Below, in pieces: positions 1-6,700 of a stretch of 8,042 nt of DNA. A model generated the notes under the pieces. It ran no database searches, had not been told where the DNA came from, and was given only the letters and a program-made list of their open reading frames with translations. Position 1 is the stretch's first letter. Each line of letters starts with the position of its first letter. The stretch is from the NCBI GenBank assembly GCA_964425485.1, contig CAYRML010000062.1, forward strand, positions 1-8,042, in the 5' to 3' direction. Origin of the DNA: CAYRML01 sp964425485. GTDB taxonomy: Bacteria > Bacillota > Dehalobacteriia > UBA4068. Position numbers and translations under genes: made by a program.

Positions 1-75
1 TATTATATGCATAATCACAATAAAGAGAATAAATATAATATAAATAAAAAAGAGAACAATCAGAAAATTAAGGCG

Positions 76-103
76 AAAAAAAGCAGACATCAAATGTCTG
101 CTT
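76..103 (-). terminator. Rho-independent terminator or attenuator close behind a promoter
   Basis: A perfect 10-bp inverted repeat (AAGCAGACAT / ATGTCTGCTT) with a 3-nt loop is followed, on the minus strand, by a run of seven T (two of them in the stem base), the classic layout of an intrinsic terminator. It begins only about 20 nt after the predicted start of transcription from the promoter at 131-159, so it either ends a very short RNA or acts as an attenuator for a gene lying left of the window. It could also serve as a back-up terminator for the aminotransferase ending at 279. The structure is seen; the role is inferred. Confidence 0.75.
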
Positions 104-130
104 CAATAATTACCATTTAATTTTTTATCT

Positions 131-159
131 ATTATATCTTTTTGCTTTAATTATGTCAA
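131..159 (-). promoter_or_regulatory. Perfect consensus sigma-A promoter
   Basis: On the minus strand TTGACA (154-159) is separated by exactly 17 bp from TATAAT (131-136), six of six matches in both hexamers. Transcription would start near 124 and run leftward out of the window. It lies after the hairpin that ends the aminotransferase unit at 198-237, so it should drive a separate unit. No coding region can be seen between it and position 1. Such a perfect promoter is usually held in check by a regulator or attenuator, and both kinds of element seem to be present here (inverted repeat 139-174, hairpin 76-103). Confidence 0.75.
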
Positions 160-174
160 GTAATTAAGCAAAAA
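139..174. repeat. Inverted repeat centred on the -35 box, operator candidate
   Basis: The arms at 139-153 and 161-174 are inverted copies (TTTTTGCTTAATTA type, with one extra T in one arm) separated by 7 bp. The core reads TAATTA-CTTGACA-TAATTA on the minus strand, so the -35 hexamer at 154-159 sits in the middle of the symmetry. A dimeric repressor bound here would cover the -35 box and spacer. The symmetry is seen directly; the repressor is inferred and its family cannot be named. A stem-loop role is less likely because the repeat lies upstream of the predicted transcription start. Confidence 0.5.
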
Positions 175-197
175 GTAAGAAAATTACAAATATTACT

Positions 198-237
198 ACC
201 CACAAGAATAAGGAGCATTATCCTTATTCTTGTGGGT
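198..237 (-). terminator. Long hairpin ending the aminotransferase transcript
   Basis: This is a perfect 17-bp stem (198-214 with 221-237) with a 6-nt loop, 41 nt beyond the stop codon of the aminotransferase at 279-1619. The minus-strand 3' flank has only a broken T tract (AGTAATATTTG), while the plus-strand flank is richer in T. It may therefore terminate in both directions or mainly protect the mRNA 3' end. It separates the aminotransferase from the promoter at 131-159. Confidence 0.7.
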
Positions 238-278
238 GTATATATTTATTTATTTTTTAGTGGAGTATAGATCTTAAA

Positions 279-1619
279 TTATTCACCCATTTGAGCGACA
301 ACATCTTGGATGGAATCTTCGAGAGCAGAGAGGAACCATTCGAAGTCTTCTTTAGTGGAGGTGATGTTAGGATATACGCGAACAACGTCCACAGTATTGC
401 TGCCGAACATAACATGTACTCTATGTTTGTTATTCATAGTGGCATTAACAGGAATAGTGTAGTATTCGCCGGCTTTGTTGGTGCCGAATTCCAAACCGAT
501 CATGAAGCCGCGGCCACGGATGCCTGTAAGTACATTAGGATATTTAGCTTTGATTTTTTCCAATTCGCCACGCAGCCACAAGCCTCTTTCAGTAATCTTT
601 TTGGGAACATCTTCTTCGATCATGAATTGCAATGCTGCCAAAGCGATGGTGCCGGAAACTTGGTTGTCTTGGAAGGTTGCCGTATGCATGAAGCAGGATT
701 CTTCGTTACCATAGGCGGCCATGTAGAGGGAATCTTTAGCTTGGCAGCCGCCAACAGGAAGGATACCGGCAGAAATGCCTTTAGCAAAGGAGAAAGCATC
801 GGGAGTGAAGTTGCCATAATATTGCCAGGCCCAGATGTTACCGGTACGGCAGGAGCCCGCCTGAACTTCGTCCATGCACATATAAACGTCATATTTGTCG
901 CACAGTTTTCTGATACCAGGGAAATAATCTTCCGGAGGAACCACGATGCCGCCTTCGCCTTGGATGGTTTCGGCTACGAAAGCGATGACGTCGCCTTTTT
1001 TGAATTCTTCTTCAGCAGCTGCCAGATCGCCATAAGGGACATGGGAGAAACCGGGCAATTTGTTTTGCCATTTCTGCCAAGCTTCTTTACCGGCCATTTG
1101 GACTGTGGCGGCACTCTTGCCGTGGAAGGCGTTCAATGTGCCAATGATTCTGTTTTTGCCTTGTTTGGTTCTTTTGGCAGCCACAGTAACCATTTTCATC
1201 ATGGTTTCATTGGCTTCCATGCCGCCGCCGCCGCAGATAACAGTTCTGGTCATGTCGGGGGTGATCAAAGTCATGTTATGAGCAAAAGCAGCAGTAGTTT
1301 GATGTATCATCAAGGGGTCCATGGTCAGCGGTTTGCTGTCCAGATATTTTTTCAATTCGCCGAGGATGAAGGGGTTGTTGATGCCCAAGCAGTAAACACC
1401 AACGTCACCGATGAAGTCGAGATGTTTGTTGCCTTCTGTGTCCCAGAGATAGCAGCCTTCAGCTTTGGTGATAACACCGGAAAGGCCGAGATCCAAGGAA
1501 GCCTGGGTTCTGTATTGGTTCAAGTGTTTCAGAGTTAGTTCAGTACCTGTTTTTGCGTCAAATTTCAAAGCATCTTCCACCGTTAACCATTCGGGATAAA
1601 CTTTTTTTACGTCTACCAT
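279..1619 (-). CDS. Class-III PLP aminotransferase, putrescine/ornithine type (paralog A)
   Basis: This 446-residue protein has the length and motif order of fold-type I, class-III aminotransferases. These cytosolic enzymes move an amino group, often the omega-amino group of a diamine or ornithine, to 2-oxoglutarate or pyruvate. The overall pattern recalls E. coli putrescine aminotransferase (AFHGKS, LPGFxHVPxG, HTxTF), but the substrate cannot be read from the sequence. Visible landmarks are HGK at 166-168, the IQGEGG strand at 219-224, the cofactor aspartate D250 in MDEVQAG, the Schiff-base lysine K280 in FAKGIS, and the phosphate-side threonine T315 in HTATF. Oddities are a GGGGMEANE loop (130-138) where relatives have SGAEANE, and SCRTG (256-260) in place of the usual GRTG. 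The start is fixed by AGGAGGT 7 nt upstream and matches the MVDxK start of paralog B. Sense codons TTA, CTA and TCA are almost absent, suggesting high expression. It has its own promoter and leader. Confidence 0.93.
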   Translation of the reverse strand: MVDVKKVYPEWLTVEDALKFDAKTGTELTLKHLNQYRTQASLDLGLSGVITKAEGCYLWDTEGNKHLDFIGDVGVYCLGINNPFILGELKKYLDSKPLTMDPLMIHQTTAAFAHNMTLITPDMTRTVICGGGGMEANETMMKMVTVAAKRTKQGKNRIIGTLNAFHGKSAATVQMAGKEAWQKWQNKLPGFSHVPYGDLAAAEEEFKKGDVIAFVAETIQGEGGIVVPPEDYFPGIRKLCDKYDVYMCMDEVQAGSCRTGNIWAWQYYGNFTPDAFSFAKGISAGILPVGGCQAKDSLYMAAYGNEESCFMHTATFQDNQVSGTIALAALQFMIEEDVPKKITERGLWLRGELEKIKAKYPNVLTGIRGRGFMIGLEFGTNKAGEYYTIPVNATMNNKHRVHVMFGSNTVDVVRVYPNITSTKEDFEWFLSALEDSIQDVVAQMGE

Positions 1620-1626
1620 TAATACA

Positions 1627-1633
1627 ACCTCCT
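1627..1633 (-). promoter_or_regulatory. Shine-Dalgarno site of aminotransferase A
   Basis: AGGAGGT on the minus strand ends 7 nt before the ATG at 1617-1619. It is a full-strength site and supports the MVDVKKV start. Confidence 0.9.
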
Positions 1634-1649
1634 AAAAATTTTATTTGTA

Positions 1650-1663
1650 TTGCCCGAAGGCAA
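1650..1663 (-). promoter_or_regulatory. UUCG-tetraloop hairpin in the leader of aminotransferase A
   Basis: On the minus strand TTGCC and GGCAA pair around a TTCG loop, giving the unusually stable C(UUCG)G tetraloop. It lies 16 nt upstream of the Shine-Dalgarno site and is not followed directly by a T run, so it is unlikely to be a terminator. It may stabilise the mRNA or insulate the ribosome-binding site from upstream pairing. The hairpin is seen; its role is inferred. Confidence 0.55.
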
Positions 1664-1738
1664 CAAAATATAAAAACTGCATTTAAACAGGCAAATATGA
1701 TATAAAATTTAAGTATGTATGCTGTTGTTATGCAGTTT

Positions 1739-1780
1739 TTAGACAAATAAAAAATAGACAATATAGTAATTGTCTATCAT
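1739..1780 (-). CDS. Possible 13-residue leader peptide
   Basis: The ATG at 1778-1780 opens a short frame encoding MIDNYYIVYFLFV followed by TAA. An AGGA lies only 4 nt upstream, closer than ideal. Three tyrosines and two phenylalanines in 13 codons would suit ribosome stalling on aromatic-amino-acid supply. The frame also runs through the hairpin at 1749-1777, so translation would open that structure. Short open frames arise often by chance in AT-rich DNA, so this remains a candidate. Confidence 0.25.
   Translation of the reverse strand: MIDNYYIVYFLFV
1749..1777 (-). terminator. Terminator-like attenuator hairpin in the leader of aminotransferase A
   Basis: Minus-strand ATAGACAAT and ATTGTCTAT form a 9-bp stem with a 6-nt loop, directly followed by six T. 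It lies about 17-45 nt into the transcript, ahead of the coding region. The stem is AT-rich (two GC pairs) and so weak alone. The TTGTCTA of its 3' arm recurs 15 nt downstream (1740-1746), where it could pair with the same 5' arm, leaving the T run in a loop. That gives two mutually exclusive structures, as in an attenuation switch. Confidence 0.45.
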
Positions 1781-1800
1781 CTATTCCTGCGCGTTTTATT

Positions 1801-1829
1801 ATTGTAACTATTTGTCGGATAAATGTCAA
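1801..1829 (-). promoter_or_regulatory. Promoter of aminotransferase A
   Basis: TTGACA (1824-1829) and TACAAT (1801-1806) are spaced by 17 bp on the minus strand, with only one mismatch to the sigma-A consensus in the -10 box. It lies downstream of the terminator of paralog B (1952-1984), so the two aminotransferases are transcribed independently. The DNA between that terminator and the -35 box (1830-1951) is AT-rich, contains a tandem ACTTATTTT repeat around 1882-1900, and shows no gene. Confidence 0.8.
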
Positions 1830-1951
1830 TCCAAGTAGCCGAAGTGGGAAAACTTAAAAAAGTCCCCCTTATAAGATTTGAAAAATAAGTAAAATAAGTG
1901 GAAATAGACAGAAAAATCAGGCAGAAGCGCTTGCTATAGAAAGAATTTAAT

Positions 1952-1984
1952 AAAAAAGAGAGGGCTATAGCCCTCTCTTTTTTT
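1952..1984 (-). terminator. Bidirectional Rho-independent terminator of aminotransferase B
   Basis: This is a perfect palindrome of 16 bp per arm (AAAAAAGAGAGGGCTA and its complement) with a GC-containing core and runs of A and T at the two ends. On the minus strand the T run follows the hairpin, 10 nt after the stop codon of the aminotransferase at 1995-3347. The symmetry means it could also stop transcription arriving on the plus strand. Confidence 0.93.
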
Positions 1985-1994
1985 GTTGTTAGTA

Positions 1995-3347
1995 TTAGTC
2001 ACCCATTTGAGCAAGAACGTCTTTGATGGAATTTTCGAGATCGCTAAGGCACCAATCAAAGTCTTCTTTGGTTGCGGCAACGTTCGGATAAACACGGCAA
2101 ATCCGTTCGTCGTTGATTGTGAACATGGTGTGGACTCTATATTTGGAAGCCAAGGTTGCGCAAACGGGAATGGTGTAGAATTCGCCTGCTTTGTTGGCGC
2201 CAAATTCCAGACCGAGCATGTAGCCGCGGCCGCGAACTTGTTTGATAACATGAGGATATTTGTCTTGCAATGCTTTTAAGCCATCAATGAAATAGGCGCT
2301 GTTTTTCCTGATCAAAGCAGGTATGTCATTTTCAATGATGAATTGCAAGCAAGCCAAGGCGCAAGCGCCGGAAAGGTTATTGTCTTGATAGGTTGCGGTG
2401 TGGAAGAAAGCGGTTTCTTCGGAGCCATAAGCGGCCATATAAAGTTCTTCAGAGGCTTGAACACCACCAACAGGAATAAGAGCGTCAGACATAGCTTTTG
2501 CAAAGGACCATGCATCAGGTTGGAGGCCTTCATAATATTGATGGGCCCAGAGATAACCGGTTCTGCCGGTGCCTGCTTGGACTTCGTCCAAGCAGAAATA
2601 TGCATCATACTTGGTGCACAATTCTCTCATTTTGGGGAGATAGTCATCCGGAGGAACTACCACGCCGCCTTCACCTTGGATTGGTTCGCACAAGAAGGCA
2701 ATGATGTCGCCTTTTTTCAGTTCTTCTTCGGCAGCTTTCCAATCGCCATAAGGAACATGGCAATGGCCGGGAAGATCTTCGCCTTGATACATTCTCCATT
2801 TTGCTTTACCACCGAGGTTAACGGTAGCGGCGGTTTTGCCATGGAATGCATTGAGGGTGGTCAGCATTCTCTTTTTGCCGGTTTTATTCTTGTAAGATGC
2901 AATTTTCAGCATTTTCAGCAAAGTTTCATTTGCTTCCGCGCCGCCGCAGCAGATAACTGTTCTGGGGGCATAAGGAGTAAGAAGAGCCATGTTATGAGAA
3001 AATGCAGCGGTAGTTTGATGGATCATCAAGGGATCCATGGTGATGGTTTTGCTGTCTAAGTATTTTTTAATACTTTCCACAACGAAAGGATTGTTGAGGC
3101 CTAAGAGAGCCGGACCAACGGAACCGATGAAATCCAAATGTTTGTTACCTTCATAGTCCCAGAAATAGCAACCTTCAGCTTTAAACGCCACTTCGGAAGC
3201 ACCGATATCCAATGCAATTTGAGTTCTGTATTGGTTGTTGTGTTTGAGTTGAAGAGCGATAGCCATATCTCTGTCTTCTTTTGTTTTGAGATCCAAAGCT
3301 TCATCAATAGTCATAAAACCTGGTACAACTTGTTTTGCATCTACCAT
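1995..3347 (-). CDS. Class-III PLP aminotransferase, putrescine/ornithine type (paralog B)
   Basis: This 450-residue cytosolic enzyme is about 60% identical by eye to the neighbouring paralog A, and higher (about 72%) over residues 34-133. It keeps more of the class-III consensus than A: GGAEANE (135-141), FHGKT (168-172), IQGEGG (224-229), D254 in LDEVQAGTGRTG, the PLP lysine K284 in SFAKAM, and T319 in HTATY. The segment after it (QDNNL) replaces the GGNPL found in many relatives. Both paralogs share this, so they form a distinct subgroup. It probably transfers the amino group of a diamine, ornithine or similar compound to a 2-oxo acid; the exact substrate is not visible. The start at MVDAKQV is set by GGGAGGT 9 nt upstream; the frame stays open 75 codons further but without support. 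It has its own promoter, long leader and terminator, and is separate from carB. Confidence 0.93.
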   Translation of the reverse strand: MVDAKQVVPGFMTIDEALDLKTKEDRDMAIALQLKHNNQYRTQIALDIGASEVAFKAEGCYFWDYEGNKHLDFIGSVGPALLGLNNPFVVESIKKYLDSKTITMDPLMIHQTTAAFSHNMALLTPYAPRTVICCGGAEANETLLKMLKIASYKNKTGKKRMLTTLNAFHGKTAATVNLGGKAKWRMYQGEDLPGHCHVPYGDWKAAEEELKKGDIIAFLCEPIQGEGGVVVPPDDYLPKMRELCTKYDAYFCLDEVQAGTGRTGYLWAHQYYEGLQPDAWSFAKAMSDALIPVGGVQASEELYMAAYGSEETAFFHTATYQDNNLSGACALACLQFIIENDIPALIRKNSAYFIDGLKALQDKYPHVIKQVRGRGYMLGLEFGANKAGEFYTIPVCATLASKYRVHTMFTINDERICRVYPNVAATKEDFDWCLSDLENSIKDVLAQMGD

Positions 3348-3356
3348 AATATTACA

Positions 3357-3363
3357 ACCTCCC
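3357..3363 (-). promoter_or_regulatory. Shine-Dalgarno site that decides the start of aminotransferase B
   Basis: GGGAGGT on the minus strand lies 9 nt before the ATG at 3345-3347. The frame is open for another 75 codons upstream, to a TTG at 3570-3572, but that codon lacks a comparable site. The N-terminus of paralog A aligns exactly with the ATG chosen here. Confidence 0.9.
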
Positions 3364-3602
3364 AAAATATTGATATTATTTTTTGCAGGAGCAAGTGAAT
3401 ATAAAAGTCGCATACATGCGGACAAAATGGTTGTACGTTGTTTTTCAGAGCTTTTTGCCACATAGCGCGGCTTTTTTATGAGAAGAATAATCCTGTTTAT
3501 TTTTTTGTAAAAACACAATTGATTTCCGCTAAATAAAGCAATTGGTTCCGCTAAACAAACAATAATAAACAAGGATATAAAAAGGTATATACTGCCCCTA
3601 CA
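3364..3602 (-). promoter_or_regulatory. Long 5' leader of aminotransferase B
   Basis: Roughly 255 nt lie between the predicted transcription start and the ATG. The leader contains a direct repeat (3516-3533 and 3539-3555), a GC-rich hairpin near 3462-3476 (GCCGC pairing with GTGGC), and a small palindrome CGCATGTATGCG near 3409-3420. No riboswitch class was recognised and no clear terminator is present before the coding region. Leaders this long usually carry post-transcriptional control, but nothing here shows which kind. Confidence 0.4.
3516..3555 (-). repeat. Direct repeat in the leader of aminotransferase B
   Basis: Two near-identical copies of TTTAGCGGAA(A/C)(T)CAATTG occur at 3539-3555 and 3516-3533, offset by 22-23 nt, about two helical turns. 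They lie 50-90 nt inside the predicted transcript and might be binding sites for an RNA- or DNA-binding regulator, or simply a small duplication. The copies differ by one substitution and one inserted base. Confidence 0.6.
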
Positions 3603-3608
3603 TTTAAC

Positions 3609-3637
3609 ATTATAGTCCTGGGCATGTCTAATGTCAA
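3609..3637 (-). promoter_or_regulatory. Perfect consensus promoter of aminotransferase B
   Basis: TTGACA (3632-3637) and TATAAT (3609-3614) with a 17-bp spacer match the sigma-A consensus at all twelve positions. The predicted start is near 3602. It lies downstream of the carB terminator, so it drives paralog B alone. The -35 hexamer is one arm of an inverted repeat TGTCAA-N5-TTGACA (3632-3648), which joins it to the repeat cluster just upstream. Confidence 0.85.
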
Positions 3638-3640
3638 GCC

Positions 3641-3680
3641 AATTGACAGAAAAAAAGCAAAATTGACCCTAATTGACCAT
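3641..3680 (-). repeat. Helically phased GTCAATT repeats upstream of the promoter
   Basis: On the minus strand GTCAATT occurs at 3671-3677, 3661-3667 and 3641-3647, that is at 10-bp and 20-bp steps, so all copies face the same side of the helix. The last lies 3 bp before the -35 box. Such phased direct repeats are typical of binding sites for activators or response regulators that bind head-to-tail. The repeat is seen; a bound regulator is inferred and cannot be named. Confidence 0.55.
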
Positions 3681-3740
3681 AGGTGTAAATATTATATAAT
3701 TATAATAAAATATTCTATAAAATAAAAAATATCTACATTA

Positions 3741-3790
3741 TTTATAATAAAAAGCAAGGCGGTATAAATCACCTTGCTTTTTATTATAAA
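3741..3790 (-). terminator. Rho-independent terminator of carB
   Basis: A 19-bp perfect stem (3741-3759 with 3772-3790) contains the GC core GCAAGG/CCTTGC and A/T-rich arms. On the minus strand the core is followed by TTTTTATTATAAAT. It begins 6 nt after the carB stop codon. Because both flanks are A/T-rich it may also stop plus-strand transcription. Confidence 0.9.
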
Positions 3791-3796
3791 TAAATG

Positions 3797-6700
3797 TTAT
3801 TTCAGTTGGTTGTGATAAGTTTGCAGGGACTGCATGGGACTTGATTTTTTGGCCTGTGCTTCGATGCCCTTGACTGCTGCTCTGGCGGCAGCCAAAGTAG
3901 TGATATACGATACAGTATATTTAATTGCCGCTTTGGAGATGTAGCTGCCTTCATGAACGCTTTTGCCGTCATCGGTAGAGTTTATGATAATGTCGATTTT
4001 ATGCTGGCCGATTGCATCCACGATATGGGGGCTGCCCTCTCTCAGCTTGTTGATACGATCGCTGGGTATATTCGCGGCTTCCAGCGCTTTATTTGTTCTG
4101 TCAGTAGCTAAGATTTTGAAGCCCAGCTCATGGAACTTCTTGGCGATGGGTATTATTTCTTCTTTATCTCTTTGTTTGACGCTTATGAGCACCGTGCCTT
4201 CCAGCGGCAAGCTGTTTTTGGCAGCTTCCTGCGCCTTAAAAAATGCTTCGCCGAAAGTATTGGCTATGCCCATGACTTCGCCCGTGGAGCGCATCTCCGG
4301 ACCCAGTATAGGGTCTACTTCCGGAAACATATTGAAGGGGAATACAGCCTCTTTAACGCCAAAATAGGGGATAATACGCTCCGGTATGGTGGCCAGATCG
4401 CAAGGTTGATGATGAATATCGGCGGAAATAATCTGCGTGGCCAGCGGCACCATATCAATATTGCAGATCTTGGAGATTATGGGTACGGTACGTGAGGCCC
4501 GCGGATTGGCTTCCAGCACATAGACAGTATCCTCACAGATTGCATACTGCATATTCATCAAGCCTTTTACATTCAGCGCCTTAGCTATTTTTTGGGTATA
4601 ATCATTGATGGTGTCCAGATGCTTTTGCGGAATATTGACTGATGGCAATACGCAAGAAGAATCTCCGGAATGGATGCCTGCCAGCTCTATATGCTCCATT
4701 ACCGCCGGCACATAGACCGTTTTGCCGTCGGCGATGGCATCTGCCTCGCATTCCAAAGCATGATCCAAAAAGCGGTCAATTAGTATGGGCCGTTCCGGAG
4801 TCACGTCTTTGGCTTGACCCATGTACATGGTCAAAGCTTCCTCATCATAGACCACTTTCATGCCTCTGCCGCCCAGTACATAGGATGGACGCAGCATCAA
4901 AGGATAGCCGATTTTAGCGGCCGCTGCTAAGGCCTCTTCCATATTAGTGGCCATAGCCGATGGCGGCATGGGTATCTCCAGCTCGTCCATCATGATCCGG
5001 AAATGATCGCGATCCTCAGCCAAGTCGATGGAACGGGGGCTGGTTCCCAGCACTTTGATGCCGGCCTTTTCCAGCTCGTTGGCCAGGTTGAGTGGAGTTT
5101 GGCCGCCGAATTGGCTGATGATGCCGGCCGGTTGTTCTTTTTGATAAATACTCAGTACATCTTCCGCTGTCAGTGGTTCGAAATAAAGCGTATCGGAAGT
5201 GTCATAATCTGTGGAAACGGTTTCCGGGTTGCAGTTGACCATGATGGTCTCGATGCCCAAGCGGCGCAAAGCTAATGCCGCATGGACGCAGCAGTAGTCG
5301 AATTCGATGCCCTGACCGATGCGGTTAGGACCGCCGCCCAGAACCATAACTCTTTTACCGGCCGTTTTAGGCGCTTGCGGTGGGATGTTATAACTGGAAT
5401 AATAATAGGCGGAATGCTGCGTGCCGCTGACATGGATGGCTCCATAGCCTTGTATGATGCCGGCTCCCTGGCGTTTTTGGCGGATTTCTGCTTCAGCCAG
5501 ACCGCAAATCCGGGCAATATATTTATCGGAGAAGCCGTCTTTTTTGGCCTTTGCCAGCAATTTATCGGAAATGGCTGCGCCGGCTGCTTCCATTTCTTTT
5601 TCCAGCTCTACTAATTCTGCCATTTGTTCAAGAAACCATCTTTTGATCATGGTCATTTGCTGTAATTGATCTATACTGGCGCCTAATTTAAGGGCTTGAT
5701 ACAGGATAAACTGTCTTTCGCTGGATGGTTTTTCTAACATTTGCAGCAGTTCCGGCAGTGACTTATCCTGTATTTTACCAATATAGCCTAAGCCATAGCG
5801 GCCGTTTTCCAGGCTGCGGATTGCTTTTTGAAAAGCTTCCTTATAAGTATGACCGATGCTCATAACTTCGCCTACGGCCTTCATTTGCGTGCCCAGTTCG
5901 TCGGTAGCTTGTGGAAATTTTTCGAAGGCCCAACGGGCGAATTTGATGACTACATAATCACCGTCCGGCACATATTTATCCAGTGTTCCATATTTACCGC
6001 AAGGAATTTCATCCAAAGTTAAGCCGGCGGCCAGCATGGAAGAGACCAGCGCGATAGGGAAGCCGGTGGCTTTTGAGGCCAATGCCGAAGAACGGGAGGT
6101 GCGGGGGTTGATCTCTATCACTACTATTCTGCCCGTTTGGGGATCATGGGCAAATTGAACGTTGGTGCCGCCGATCACACCGATGGCATCTACGATGCGA
6201 TAGGCTTGCTCCTGCAGTTCTTTTTGCAGCTGAGGAGATATTGTCAGCATGGGCGCAGAGCAAAAAGAATCGCCGGTATGCACGCCGATGGGGTCTATAT
6301 TCTCGATGAAACAGACAGTGATGATTTGTCCTTTGGCATCGCGTACTACTTCTAATTCCAGCTCTTCCCAGCCGGTGACGGACTCTTCTATCAAAACCTG
6401 CCCCACCAAAGAGGCGGCCAGGCCACGATTGACTATATTTTTCAGTTCTTCCTCATTATGTGCCATGCCGGAGCCGGTACCGCCCATTGTATATGCGGGG
6501 CGAACAACCACCGGATAAGATAATTGTTGGGCTATATCCAAAGCTTCTTCTTCATTATAGGCAGGCAGGGAGCGGGGTATTTCTATATCGATGCTGTTCA
6601 TGGTTTGTTTGAATATGATACGGTCTTCGCCTTTTTCTATGGTGTCGACCTTGACGCCGATAACTTCCACATTATATTTCTCCAGAACACCGGCTTTAGC

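Larger units (their letters stand above)
1634..1794 (-). promoter_or_regulatory. Structured 5' leader of aminotransferase A
   Basis: About 175 nt separate the predicted transcription start (near 1794) from the ATG. In transcript order the leader holds a short ORF overlapping a terminator-like hairpin (1739-1780), a long-range stem joining 1731-1741 with 1671-1681 (11 perfect base pairs, 49-nt loop, with a weaker inner pairing of 1722-1726 with 1686-1690), the UUCG hairpin, and the ribosome-binding site. The 3' arm of the long-range stem runs into a T-rich stretch, so it too resembles a weak terminator. No known riboswitch class was recognised. The arrangement suggests control by conditional termination, but this is inference. 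Confidence 0.45.

Noticed and set aside
291..1538. 415-codon open frame on the plus strand
   Set aside because: It lies opposite aminotransferase A in the same codon register and exists because that gene avoids TTA, CTA and TCA codons. Its translation matches no family I know and it has no ribosome-binding site.
1558..1761. 67-codon minus-strand frame over the leader and start of aminotransferase A
   Set aside because: It is out of frame with the aminotransferase, lacks a ribosome-binding site, and its cysteine- and isoleucine-rich translation looks like random AT-rich sequence.
2343..3059. 238-codon open frame on the plus strand
   Set aside because: It is the same kind of shadow, opposite aminotransferase B, with no start signals and no recognisable domain.
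3454..3480. Terminator on the plus strand (GCC...GGC then T6)
   Set aside because: The stem is interrupted by an A-C mismatch and only three base pairs close it, so it is too weak; no plus-strand transcript is expected there.
3348..3572. N-terminal extension of aminotransferase B from TTG at 3572
   Set aside because: The strong ribosome-binding site at 3357-3363 and exact alignment with the start of paralog A favour the ATG at 3347.
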